A DNA stretch of 64,000 nt from Sphingomonas sp. KRR8 (GTDB taxonomy: Bacteria; Pseudomonadota; Alphaproteobacteria; Sphingomonadales; Sphingomonadaceae). Below are positions 48,994 to 58,200 of this stretch, piece after piece. Under the pieces are notes generated by a model. That model saw only the letters and a program-made list of their open reading frames with translations. It was not told where the DNA came from and did not search any database. Every line of letters starts with the position of its first letter. Positions within the stretch are counted from its first letter, which is position 1. Position numbers and translations under genes: made by a program. The stretch spans positions 2,538,001 to 2,602,000 of the forward strand of contig NZ_CP097462.1 in assembly GCF_023559245.1 (NCBI RefSeq), written 5' to 3'.

Positions 48994-49923
48994 TTAAACC
49001 GCACCGCAGCGTGCTGAGAGATGAGCTGCCGTGCCAGTGCGCTTTAGAGCAGCATGGATCTTGTCTGGTGATCGTTCTTGCTTGGGCATAGAAATTCCAC
49101 GTGCACCCGCAATCACTTTGACTTCGTCAAAGATCCGATTCACGAATCGCACAAAGCCCGACGGCGTACCATGGCTCGCACGATTGCCACGATGACAGGT
49201 GACCTTACCGACATGGGAGTCGAACAGAACGGCAAGGTCGCTGATGAAATCATCCTCCTCGCGGTTCGCATAATCACCCAGCCTCGGCGTGACGACTGGG
49301 GCATTCCCCAGTGACGTAGGCAGGGACTCCGACCGGTATTCCTTGAGCCGTTTATCGGCCGCCCTGGAGAGCCAGCGCAAGCCAGCCAAGCCGTGCTCCA
49401 GCTCCACACCTGAAGCTCGGATGACTGGTCCGGGCGATACAAACTCGCTGAAAACGTCAGATTTCACGATGTCGATGAACGATGCATTCAGTGCGAAGCC
49501 AAGAGAGTGCAACAAGAAGTAACGGGTGGCATCCATGCTCTTCACATCTCTCTCCTCCAACTCGAGGTACTGACGGAGAAGCTGTGCAGCCAGTATGTCG
49601 ATGGCATCCGCTGCCTTCCCGGCAGCCACCTTGATGTCATCAAGGAGCTCGGGCAGGGACCTGCTTTCTACCTTGGTGCGACTAGAGAGCAGGTAGGCTT
49701 CGCAAGCTGACGCGACCGGCGCATGCAACTCGCTAGCCGCAGCCTCGATGTGAGCTAGTCGCTCCTGCTGGCGCTTTTCGATCTTTGCGGCTCTGCCTTT
49801 CACCTTTGCCCAGCCGCAATCGACCGCCTCGCGAACGAAGATTAGGTGGAATGATCTCATTGCCGCCTTTTCATTCACTTCAACTTTGTGGATTTTGTAC
49901 TGACTCACGAACTTCGGCCGCAT
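48994..49923 (-). CDS. Unknown protein of the ParA-like operon
   Basis: I do not recognise this 309-residue protein. It has no signal peptide or clear membrane segment. The N-terminal half is charged and helical (KGRAAKIEKRQQERLAHIEAAASELHAPVASACEAYLLSSRTKVESRSL region), compatible with a coiled coil. The middle has AGKAADAIDILAAQLLRQYLELEERDVKSMDAT. The C-terminal half has no motif I can name. Base composition looks lower in GC than the chromosomal genes. It follows the ParA-like gene by 52 bp, so a role in the same system is likely. Confidence 0.55.
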   Translation of the reverse strand: MRPKFVSQYKIHKVEVNEKAAMRSFHLIFVREAVDCGWAKVKGRAAKIEKRQQERLAHIEAAASELHAPVASACEAYLLSSRTKVESRSLPELLDDIKVAAGKAADAIDILAAQLLRQYLELEERDVKSMDATRYFLLHSLGFALNASFIDIVKSDVFSEFVSPGPVIRASGVELEHGLAGLRWLSRAADKRLKEYRSESLPTSLGNAPVVTPRLGDYANREEDDFISDLAVLFDSHVGKVTCHRGNRASHGTPSGFVRFVNRIFDEVKVIAGARGISMPKQERSPDKIHAALKRTGTAAHLSARCGAV

Positions 49924-49975
49924 CTGAGAGCATCCCCTTCAAGGAATGCCCTGATGCCCCATGGTTAACACTCTA

Positions 49976-50977
49976 CTACGAAGTGGTAATCGCCGCCTCG
50001 CGATACCTAAGATACTGAGACCTGTACGACTTGGCGGCAGCGAGGATCGCTTGATCGTCGAGATCAGGAGCGAGAAGCGAGCTCATGCTAGCCGCCAGAC
50101 GCGCGTTCTCCTTGATGGCCATGTCAGTAGCCTGCGCGCGCTTCAGGATGGTGTAGGCGCACTGGCGAGGAGCAGCGGACGAGATGCTGCCCAGCTTGTC
50201 GAGCGCATCGATAGTCACGAAGTCCTTGAAGAAGCTCTGCTGAGCGAACTTCAGGAGGCGCTGCGCCATGCAAGCGCTGGCGAGAGTGAAGCCAACGCTT
50301 GGATTCTGGATGACCGTGCTCAACAGCTCGCGACGGCTCAGGCGAACGGCCTGAATTCCACTCGGAACCTGCCCGAGGTGAACCTTCGTCATGCCGAGAT
50401 CTGCCAACTCCGCAGGATATTCCTGCGAGCCGTCCTGATTGTTGCAGACGACCAGAAGCTCTCCCAAGGTCTCGAAGCGCTTCCCGAGCCGCTCAATATA
50501 GTTCGAGGTTGGCGCGTTGGTCGACACAACTGCGCAGATGATGACTCGCGCACCACCATTTGCGAGCATGCGCCAGATTGAGCTGAGGTATGCGGTGATT
50601 GGCAGATCGGAACTATCGATCCCGGCGCCGAGATCGAAGATCATGGTGTCGGCTGCCGGTGCATGCTTCGTAACCCAATGGGGCGCATTGCTCACGGGTG
50701 CGTCCCACGATACCTTGATCACCCGATCCAGACCGACCCGGCGTCCCAACCCCCTGTTGCCATCATCGACGTCGACGAGCAGACACCGCTTGCCAGACAT
50801 CGTGCTGAGAGCTTCGAGGCACTCAGTCGTCTCGGTCTTGCCAGCGCCTCCCTTCTTGGTAGTGACGATGTAGATGGTGTTGGGCCATCTGGCCTCAGCG
50901 ATCGGCTGGCTCTCACAAGCCTTAAACAGGCCGGGGAGGCGGTGGCTCACAATAGAGCCCTTCGTATCATTCACCAT
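49976..50977 (-). CDS. ParA/MinD-like P-loop ATPase
   Basis: The 333-residue protein has a deviant Walker A at 41-48 (KKGGAGKT) preceded by YIVTT, then LVDVDDGNRGLGRR in the Walker A' position and DTMIFDLGAGIDSSDLP as Walker B. That places it in the ParA/MinD/VirC1 family. These ATPases position plasmids, or, as VirC1, promote relaxosome assembly. The ATG at 50977 is chosen because it overlaps the end of the upstream gene by 11 bp; a longer frame covers the whole of that gene's coding end. It is the second gene of the operon that begins beside the phased repeats. Confidence 0.82.
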   Translation of the reverse strand: MVNDTKGSIVSHRLPGLFKACESQPIAEARWPNTIYIVTTKKGGAGKTETTECLEALSTMSGKRCLLVDVDDGNRGLGRRVGLDRVIKVSWDAPVSNAPHWVTKHAPAADTMIFDLGAGIDSSDLPITAYLSSIWRMLANGGARVIICAVVSTNAPTSNYIERLGKRFETLGELLVVCNNQDGSQEYPAELADLGMTKVHLGQVPSGIQAVRLSRRELLSTVIQNPSVGFTLASACMAQRLLKFAQQSFFKDFVTIDALDKLGSISSAAPRQCAYTILKRAQATDMAIKENARLAASMSSLLAPDLDDQAILAAAKSYRSQYLRYREAAITTS

Positions 50978-51407
50978 CGTCCACCCAGCGGCTGCCGAAA
51001 AGGTCAGCCCCCTTCGAGTTTTCTCCGGCGTTCGGAGCCGAGTCATCGTTGTCCACGGCCGCACCCTTGTTCACCTCCAGAGTGGACAAGCTGGGCTTAT
51101 CGATCGTCTTGGTGTTTGAGCAGGTGACCCGCGAAGCCGAGTTGCGGGCACCTTTACCAGGCGGATTGACATTACGCTCCTCGCAGATGCGCTTGAATGC
51201 GCTTTCGACAGCATCGGCCTTGATCGTGGTGCCATCCTCGATTGCCGCCGCGATGTCCTTCCAAGCCATGCCACGCTGCCGAGCCGCCAGGATTTCCTGG
51301 AAACGGTCGTCGACCTTCCCTGTGATTGTGTTAAGGCTACGCTTCTTGCGAATAGCAGCAGCCAACAATCCGTCAGCCCGCCTCCGCCACTTTTCTTCAG
51401 ACGTCAT
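50967..51407 (-). CDS. Small basic protein preceding the ParA-like gene
   Basis: The 146-residue protein has a Lys/Arg-rich first half (MTSEEKWRRRADGLLAAAIRKKRSLNT), then VDDRFQEILAARQRGMAWKDIAAAIEDGTTIKADAVESAFKRICEERN, which looks like a helix-turn-helix with the order GMAWKDIAAAI-...-VESAFKRI. The C-terminal third is Ser/Asn/Asp-rich and probably disordered. A GGAGG site 6 nt upstream supports the ATG. I cannot name a family. Its place ahead of a ParA-like gene and next to phased repeats makes it a candidate centromere or relaxosome DNA-binding partner. Confidence 0.6.
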   Translation of the reverse strand: MTSEEKWRRRADGLLAAAIRKKRSLNTITGKVDDRFQEILAARQRGMAWKDIAAAIEDGTTIKADAVESAFKRICEERNVNPPGKGARNSASRVTCSNTKTIDKPSLSTLEVNKGAAVDNDDSAPNAGENSKGADLFGSRWVDDGE

Positions 51408-51478
51408 GATCTACCTCCGTCAGAAGATGTATTTCGCAGGCGAAGTCAGGCAAAGAGTACCGTCATGCATACTTTCGT

Positions 51479-51538
51479 TTGACGGAACTTGATCGGAATT
51501 GATCGCTGTTGAGCATGTTTGACGATGTTTGCATATTT
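51479..51538. repeat. Six helically phased 10-bp repeats (TTGA-type)
   Basis: TTGACGGAAC, TTGATCGGAA, TTGATCGCTG, TTGAGCATGT, TTGACGATGT and TTGCATATTT follow one another without gaps, so TTG recurs on the same face of the helix at 51479, 51489, 51499, 51509, 51519 and 51529. The ParA-like operon starts 71 bp to the left. Such phased arrays are typical of sites bound cooperatively by small partition or relaxosome proteins. Confidence 0.7.
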
Positions 51539-51547
51539 TGTTATTGT
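51519..51547 (+). promoter_or_regulatory. Candidate sigma70-type promoter facing rightward
   Basis: TTGACG (51519-51524) and TATTGT (51542-51547) are separated by 17 bp, a good sigma70 geometry, inside the locally AT-rich segment. It would transcribe into the 1.2-kb non-coding region towards the relaxase operon. Confidence 0.4.
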
Positions 51548-51567
51548 GTAAGCTTGCGCGTTCTGCT

Positions 51568-51588
51568 TGTCGACGAGCATGTTCGACA
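51568..51588. repeat. Inverted repeat TGTCGA-N9-TCGACA
   Basis: Perfect 6-bp arms with a 9-nt spacer. The spacer and right arm include GAGCATGTTCGAC, which matches GAGCATGTTTGAC at 51511-51523 in 12 of 13 positions. Likely an operator or protein-binding site. Confidence 0.5.
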
Positions 51589-52496
51589 CAGCTTCTATGG
51601 CAATCGTCCTCAAGACGGGGATGCTGACGCGACCAGACATGACGTGCTGCGGGGGAGGGGATCATCACCTAATCCGGCTTTCCTTGCTGACGTGGGCCGC
51701 ACTCGCAGGCTTCTTGATGCCTGCGCTGGCGCATTTGGCGGCGCTTCGCTGATGGAATGGAGCTTCGTACCCACCGGCCTCCGTGACACACCTCATCGGC
51801 TACTCTCTTGCTTGCAGAGCCCGCTACCCACCGGCGCGAAGGTGCTTCCTCGTCACTTTGCTCGAGAGGTTCTGAGCGGCAACACTTCGGTAGGTTTGCC
51901 GGGTCTTTGCTGCCTGTTAGGCTGGAAGCAGCATCTTGATTGAAGCTGTGCGCAATCTCGCGCTGGCCCATGTCACAGTGCCACAATCAAGCTCAAGGCT
52001 GGCCTTACTCTTGCCGCTTACCTGCCCGGCAAACATTGGTGTCAATGACGCGCGCCGTTCGGTGCGGCCGGCAGCAGGTCAGGCGAGGAGTGGTGGCCAC
52101 CCTGCCGGCGTCGAAGCGTGCGACTTCTGGCTAACTTGGGTCGAGCATCGCAGGGTGCGCGGCACCAAGTTGTCCGATATTCTAGCGGCAGCCTCGCTCA
52201 AGTCGTCATGCCCCGTTGCTCAAGTCACGCAAGGGCGGTTGTGGGCTGAGGAGGCACAAACCTTGTGCCATCGGCTGCCGGTCGTTCGTAGGCTGGACGT
52301 TTCTGATCTTGCTGGCCGGCCTCACGGATGTGAGAAGCTAGTCTCGTGGGTTTCGTATCGGGAACTTTGTCACCCCGATCGCTGCTTCAGCTACACTTAC
52401 CTGCTCGCCGCTGCAGAGCCCGCTGGACGGCAGCTCTGCCGGAGAGCGCGTCGAGGATGGCTCGGCCACCTGCCGGATGACCTGACCGCACCTTTG

Positions 52497-52688
52497 CCGC
52501 TTCGCTCGCCGGCAAACCGCAGGCCGGCTGCCGCTTCGCTCGCCGGCAAACCGCAGGCCGGCTGCCGCTTCGCTCGCCGGCAAACCGCAGGCCGGCTGCC
52601 GCTTCGCTCGCCGGCAAACCGCAGGCCGGCTGCCGCTTCGCTCGCCGGCAAACCGCAGGCCGGCTGCCGCTTCGCTCGCCGGCAAACC
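52497..52688. repeat. 34-bp tandem direct repeats, five full copies plus one partial
   Basis: Identical 34-bp units start at 52497, 52531, 52565, 52599 and 52633, and a 22-bp partial unit starts at 52667. Each unit begins CCGCTTCGCTCGCCGGCAAA and ends CGCAGGCCGGCTG, containing two GCCGGC palindromes. There are no spacers between units. The array ends about 80 bp before the ribbon-helix-helix gene that opens the relaxase operon, which suits iterons or an oriT-associated binding array. Confidence 0.93.
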
Positions 52689-52769
52689 ACTTATGAAAAA
52701 ATGAGCAGGATGGGCCGCGTATACGGCCGTGATGCTCGGCGGAGAACCTTCTCGCATTGGAGAGAGTAG

Positions 52770-53069
52770 TTGAAGAAGAATTCTGAGGACGACAGCGCCA
52801 GCATGGTGGAGGTTACCTTCCGCCTGCCGCGGGTTGAAGTAGGCGAACTGGACCGGGCTGCGGAGGCCAGTCTGATGAACAGGTCCGAGTACATTCGCTT
52901 CCTCCTGCGGGGCAGGCCAGTCGTCTCAAACGTTGGTCTCGCGGCGCTCCGCCGCTTGATCCAGATTCATGGTCTTGTTCAGGCAAGAGAGGAATGCGGC
53001 GAGCTGAACGCGACGCTCCGCGAGTTGATCCCGGTCCTTGCCAAGGCAGTTCGGCACAGGCTCGTCTGA
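52770..53069 (+). CDS. Ribbon-helix-helix mobilisation accessory protein (MobC-like)
   Basis: The 99-residue protein has VEVTFRLPRVEVGELDRAAEASLMNRSEYIRFLLRG at 13-48, a ribbon-helix-helix DNA-binding motif (beta strand TFRLPR, then two helices with NRSEYIRFLL). The C-terminal helix resembles MobC/TraJ-like relaxosome proteins. The TTG start at 52770 has GGAGAGAG about 8 nt upstream; an internal ATG at 52803 lacks a ribosome site. Its TGA overlaps the relaxase ATG by one base, so the two are translationally coupled. It probably binds the adjacent 34-bp array. Confidence 0.82.
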   Translation: MKKNSEDDSASMVEVTFRLPRVEVGELDRAAEASLMNRSEYIRFLLRGRPVVSNVGLAALRRLIQIHGLVQAREECGELNATLRELIPVLAKAVRHRLV

Positions 53070-55240
53070 TGATCGGCAAGATCATCAGGATGAACCGGCA
53101 TCAGCGTCCCTCGACCGAGCAGCGGGTCGCCCGGCTGCAGAGTTCAGTCCTGGCGCTGACCCGGTACGTCGTGGACGCCGATCCGCACGCACTTGCTGCA
53201 GTGGCGGCTGAGAATGTCCTGTCGATTACTGACTACGCCCTTGCGGTCCGGCATGCTGGCATCGAGCCGGGCGAGAAAGTCGAGGCGTCGGGCAAGCTAA
53301 ACCTGCTTGGCCGTGATCTGGCCGAGTGGCAGGCCGAGATGCTGGCCACGGCGGTAGGCGCGACGACCGTCAAGAACCACGTCGTTCATATCATTCTGAG
53401 CCTTCACGAAGGCGAAACGTGGTCGCCGCAGCAGCGCGAAGAAGCAATCACGATCATGTTGGGCATTCTCCGTCTCGAACGATGCCAGACAATCTGGGCC
53501 GAGCACTCCAACACCAGGAACCCGCATCTTCACCTGGCGGTCCTGCGTGTCGATCCTACGACGGCTTCAGCCGCAGGAACCGACTGGCTGATCGACGATC
53601 TGCATCAGGGACTTGCTCTCATCGAGGAGAGGCAGGATCGGATCCGCGAACCTAACGCCCTTTACCGCGCTGAAGAGGGTGCCATCTTCGACGTAGAGAC
53701 TGGTGCCCTCGTCCGCCACGCTGATGGGACGTTTGTCTCCAAGTGGTGGGAGGCTCTCGGCAAGAAGCGGACGCGTTTGCCTTCCCTTATTCAGGACGCG
53801 CGCGGAGCCCTCGCCCAGGCGGCAGCAGAGGCGTCCAGCTGGGCGGACCTGCACGAGCGCTTGAAGGCCCTAGACGCAACGTATGACAAGGCCGGAAGCG
53901 GTGCTCGGATCGCCGTCGAGACGCAATCAGCCAAGGCTTCCGAAGTCCACTCCAGCCTTTCGCGTCCGGAGCTGGAGAAGCGGCTCGGCCCGTTCGAACG
54001 CGACCTGACCCGGGTGAATACTAGCTATGAGGCTTACAAGGTCAGCGTGCAGGACCAGCTCGACCACCTTCGTCAGAGGCGCGACCAAGAAGTCGATGCA
54101 GTTGATGCCTGGTTAAAGGCGCGTGTCGCCGAGATGCCTGCGAACAAGCGGAAGCTGCTGGCGCCGCTCGTGCAGCAGGAAGGGCTCACCGCGACCAAGG
54201 CCATCCAGAAGGCCTTCGCCGAGGCCATCAGCCGGTGCACGCGTCAGCGCATGAACGAGGATCAGTGGCGGCAGTCTGGTGAGCCTGCCTTGCTAACGCC
54301 AGTCAGTTCCCCGTCCTTGATTCTTCCTCTCTCGGGAGGTGAGGAGTTCAGCACGCAGCTGGCGGATCGATCCGGGAGGCAGGCTCACCGCTACCACACG
54401 GAGTATGTCGATCGAGATGGTCGCACGCTCTTCACCGACCACCGTGCCTTCATCATCGTCCATGCCGCCGACGAGGTTGCCGCAGTCGATGAGGCTCTTG
54501 CGCTTGCGGCGGAAAGGTGGGGAACGTTGAGGCTGGTGGGGCCAGCTGCCTTCATCACCTTGGCGGCACAGCGCGCTGAAGCTCTCGGCATCGCGGTCAT
54601 CTATGATGCTGAGGCTCCTGTGCCCCAGTCTCCGACGACGCAGGTCGACGCTGGGACGGGACTCACCGGCGAAGCAGAGGTCGTGACCGTGCCCGCTCCG
54701 CGCCAACGATCGCCCGAAGAAATGAAGGCGCTGCGGGTCCGACGTGCTCTTCGAACCCTGGATGACCTCCCAGACCTGCGCGTCTGCCGACGAGCAGCGG
54801 CAGGTGACAATCAGCTGACCGGAAGGACAGGTCCCTTCCAGATTGTTGCCGATCGCCACGATCCCAGGCTGGAAGAGGTCACCATTCTCGACCTCGATCC
54901 ACTCGTGCAGGAGTATCTGCAGCAGCGCCACCAAAAGAGAATCGACGACTGGGCCGTGGAGCTGGAACGTCGTTGTGACGGGCCGCTGCCGTATCGAGAC
55001 GCCGAAATTCTTGCCGTCTTGTCGCCGGCCGGCAACGATCGCGAGCTAGCCAAAGTCGCCTCGCGGGATACCGAGTTCCTCGAGATGACAAGGCGAGTAC
55101 GAGATCGGCTGAAGAACCGACCAGTGAGGAAGAAGCTTGAAGCCCCCGCCGTGACGAGCTCGCCGGGAGACGATCTCTCCTACGAGGAGGTCAGAAGGGT
55201 GCAGGAGCAGCTGAAGGAGATTGCTGCTCAAGGGCTGTAG
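53069..55240 (+). CDS. MOBP-type relaxase with LPD7 domain
   Basis: The 723-residue protein has the relaxase metal motif at 146-155, HSNTRNPHLH (His 146, 153, 155), inside VHIILSLHEGETWSP...WAEHSNTRNPHLHLAVLRVDP, typical of VirD2/TraI-like MOBP enzymes that nick oriT and carry DNA on a Tyr. A Tyr-rich early segment (SITDYALAV) could provide the nucleophile. Residues about 440-520 (YVDRDGRTLFTDHRAFIIVHAADEVAAVDEALALAAERWG region) match the LPD7 domain found in relaxases. The ATG at 53069 is set by the TGATG overlap with the RHH gene. Confidence 0.88.
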   Translation: MIGKIIRMNRHQRPSTEQRVARLQSSVLALTRYVVDADPHALAAVAAENVLSITDYALAVRHAGIEPGEKVEASGKLNLLGRDLAEWQAEMLATAVGATTVKNHVVHIILSLHEGETWSPQQREEAITIMLGILRLERCQTIWAEHSNTRNPHLHLAVLRVDPTTASAAGTDWLIDDLHQGLALIEERQDRIREPNALYRAEEGAIFDVETGALVRHADGTFVSKWWEALGKKRTRLPSLIQDARGALAQAAAEASSWADLHERLKALDATYDKAGSGARIAVETQSAKASEVHSSLSRPELEKRLGPFERDLTRVNTSYEAYKVSVQDQLDHLRQRRDQEVDAVDAWLKARVAEMPANKRKLLAPLVQQEGLTATKAIQKAFAEAISRCTRQRMNEDQWRQSGEPALLTPVSSPSLILPLSGGEEFSTQLADRSGRQAHRYHTEYVDRDGRTLFTDHRAFIIVHAADEVAAVDEALALAAERWGTLRLVGPAAFITLAAQRAEALGIAVIYDAEAPVPQSPTTQVDAGTGLTGEAEVVTVPAPRQRSPEEMKALRVRRALRTLDDLPDLRVCRRAAAGDNQLTGRTGPFQIVADRHDPRLEEVTILDLDPLVQEYLQQRHQKRIDDWAVELERRCDGPLPYRDAEILAVLSPAGNDRELAKVASRDTEFLEMTRRVRDRLKNRPVRKKLEAPAVTSSPGDDLSYEEVRRVQEQLKEIAAQGL

Positions 55241-55266
55241 CGGGCAGCGATCCCGCTTCGTTGTTG

Positions 55267-58200
55267 TCAGGCGGCGTAGCGGCCGTTGCCGAGGCGGCGG
55301 GCCATGCCGACGCTTGCGAGAGCGTCGAGAACCGGACGGACGGTGGCGGCACGCTTGCCCTTGAACGCTCGGGCGACGTCCTGCGGCGCGAGTGGCGTTG
55401 GCGAGGAGGCGACGATCGACTGGACGGCGCGGACCTGCTCAGGGAGGGTGCCGGGCCAGGGAATGACGCTGTCGGGCAGCGCCGCGGAGGCCTCACCGAG
55501 GTCGAGGGTGCCGGCGACTGGCGCCTGGTAGTCGGGCGCCTGATACTCGGGCCTGAGCCAACGAACCAGCCCGCGAGCTTCCTCCGCCGCCCGCTCCTTG
55601 TTGAGGGCAACGAGACGGGTGAGGATCTCCTCGTCCGGCAGGTCGGCCGGCCAACCATAGGCTTCGGCGACCAGGACATCGATGGCGTCATGATGTTGGC
55701 GGATGAGTGTCACCAGCCCACGATCGTGAATGTCGCGCTCTTTGGCATCGATTGCCTTCCCTTCCCGCAGCGCTTCCAGCACATTGTAGAGCTTGGTGAG
55801 GGTGAGGTCTTCATTCTCGGCGAGGACCCGCTTGCGGAGGGCGTCGAGGGCTTCGGCTTCAGTGCGGATGCGGTCCTTGAGGGTTTCCGGCACATCGGCT
55901 GGGAAGGGGAAGTGGTCGAAGCAGCGCGACTTGTTGTAGCGGGGATCGTCTCCAACGCCCATGCGAGCGCCCGTGGCAAGAGCCCATACGCAATGCGTCC
56001 GACTGCTCAATGCACCTAAGACGAGTGCGTCTTCACTTGCGACCACGATGAGAGCGTCATCGGGCAGGATATTGCATTCAAGAAACTGGAAGAAGCGATG
56101 CTTAGCCGTAACCGGGGTAGCGATGTAGCGCTTCAGCTTAGACAAAGCTCGTCTGAGTTCGGGACGCCTCTCCCCGTAAAGCCACCAGTTTTCTCGGTAA
56201 CTTGAACGATTGTTCTGATCCCGATGTGGTTTAACCGTGGCAAGAACATGCTGGTAGACAGCCGGACACGCTTCACGGGCATCGGCCTCGGAAAGCCCGA
56301 ATAGGTCGATGACCTTCACTCCGCGCGGCCGTGACGTTAGGTCTCTCCCGTGCCGGTATTCGAAAATGAATCCGTTTCCGAGCGCAGGACCCGTGCGGAT
56401 GTGTGCGATCGCCGGCTCCACTGGTTGCAGCCGCGCCGCTTCCTCGGCGCGCAAGATGAACCCGTCCCCGTGAAGTTTCACCCCTGGCGAGCATAGGCTC
56501 TCGTTCGCGCGGAGTGTTACGGCAGAAGTCACGTTTGCCCCTACTCGAAGATCACTACCTATCTCGCCGAAACGCTTAGAGAATAGGATCTCATTCGGAG
56601 CGCGAGTTTCATCAACGACAGACAACAGGGCGCCACTCCGCTTGCCTAGGTGTCCAACGGACATGGCTATGCGAACAGCGGCCCCGTCCTTCTCGTCGAT
56701 CCAAGGATGGTTGGGTATGGCGAAGACCAAGCTAAGTCGGTCTCTTGCGTCTAATTGCTTCGCGATAACTCGTCTGCTGAAAATCTGCGTGATGGAGTTC
56801 GTGGTTACGAACCCAAATCGCCGGGCACCATGGAGTCGAACGGCCGTTGCTGCCTTGTCCCACCAGTGCATCACGAAGTCGGCGCTTTCGGGAACGCTCG
56901 TCGTGCGGAAGAGTGCATCGAAGTAGCCCTCTCCTAATCGATCACGCAGGTACTTCGCGCCAATAAACGGTGGGTTGCCAACGATGAAATCAGCTTGAGG
57001 CCACACCGCTGGGCGCGAATTCAAGAAGCGATAAACCTCCACCCGCGCGGTCTCGTCGGGCACATCCCGACCCGTGACAGGATTCACCTTCATGGTCTCG
57101 CCATCCCAGCGGGTGACTGGTTGGCCGTAATCGTCGCGCTCAAGCACGCGCTCGTCCCACGCGATCAAGGCATCGCGGTTCTCGATGGTCCGGATGTCGC
57201 GGAGGATGGGCTCGGGCGGGGGCCGGTCGTGGCCGTTCACGCGGAAGTGCCACTGGAGGTAGCCGATCCACAGCACCAGCTGGGCGATGGCGGCCGCGCG
57301 CGGGTTGATCTCGATGCCCAGAAAGTTCTCGGGCGTGATGGTGTGGCCGGTGATTTCGGCGACATATTGGTCGTCGCCAAGCTCGACCAAAAGGTCGAGG
57401 ACCTCGCCCTCCAGCTCCTTCATGCGGGCCATGGCGACATAGAGGAAGTTGCCGGTGCCGCAGGCGGGGTCCAGCACTTTGGTCTGGGCGAGCTTGGAGT
57501 GGAAGGCCTGGACGAAGGTGCGGGCCTCGTCGACCTTGCCTTCCTCGATGAGGGGGGCGGTGGCACCCCGAACTCCATCCCAGTCGGCCCGGAGTGGCTC
57601 CATGATGGTCGGCCCGATCAGCCGCTCCACATAGGCCCGGGGCGTGTAGTGGGCGCCGAGCTTGGCCCGCTCCTTGGGATTGAGCGCCCGTTCGAGCAGG
57701 GTGCCGAAGATCGCTGGCTCAACGTCGGTCCAGGTGTGCTCGGCCGCCTTGATGAGGACGTCCAGCTCCTCGGTGTCGAGCGGAATGGCCGTGCGGTCTT
57801 TGAAAAGGTAGCCGTTGAACTTCTTCAGTGGGACGCCGAGCGCGGGCGAGAAGTCGCCAGCGTCCATGGCGGTCCAGAGCGCCGTCAACTGCTGCTGAAG
57901 ATGCTCGGGGTGGGCGCGCTGGTTTTTGAGTAGGTTGGTGAAACTGCCTTCGGGAATTAGGCCGCTATCCTCTGCAAACATGGTGAAGAGGACGCGCATG
58001 AGGAAGCCGCTAGTCGCCTCGGCGTTGAAGCCGCGCTTCTCGATGCGACGAGCGACCGTGGCGAGCAGGTCGGCTATGTCGCGGGTGACACGGGCGGCTC
58101 GGGCGGCGGGGTCAAGGCTCTTGGGGTCGGTCCAGATTGCCCGGAGGCGGTCGCGGACCTCCTCGTCGGCAAGGTCCTCGAGCATGATCCGGTAGCGGGC

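Larger units (their letters stand above)
51408..52769. other. Non-coding control region between the two mobilisation operons (candidate oriT/partition site)
   Basis: About 1.36 kb has no convincing gene; open frames here overlap repeats and have poor codon structure. It holds an inverted repeat CCGTCA/TGACGG (51460-51465 and 51480-51485), six phased 10-bp repeats (51479-51538), a TGTCGA/TCGACA inverted repeat (51568-51588), the 13-bp direct repeat TGCAGAGCCCGCT at 51813-51825 and 52412-52424, TACCCACCGG at 51768-51777 and 51825-51834, a degenerate copy of the 34-bp repeat at about 52013-52038, and the main array at 52497-52688. Together these suggest oriT, operators and possibly a partition site. 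Confidence 0.6.

Noticed and set aside
52497..52688. Possible CRISPR array
   Set aside because: The 34-bp units are contiguous with no spacers, and no cas genes are in the window.
52338..52757. Leftward open frame of 139 residues with repeated GLPASEAAAGLRF units
   Set aside because: It is only the translation of the 34-bp DNA repeats in one frame; both strands and several frames stay open across the array.
51936..52769. Rightward open frame of 277 residues before the RHH gene
   Set aside because: It runs through the repeat array, lacks a ribosome site and has no protein-like composition outside the repeat.
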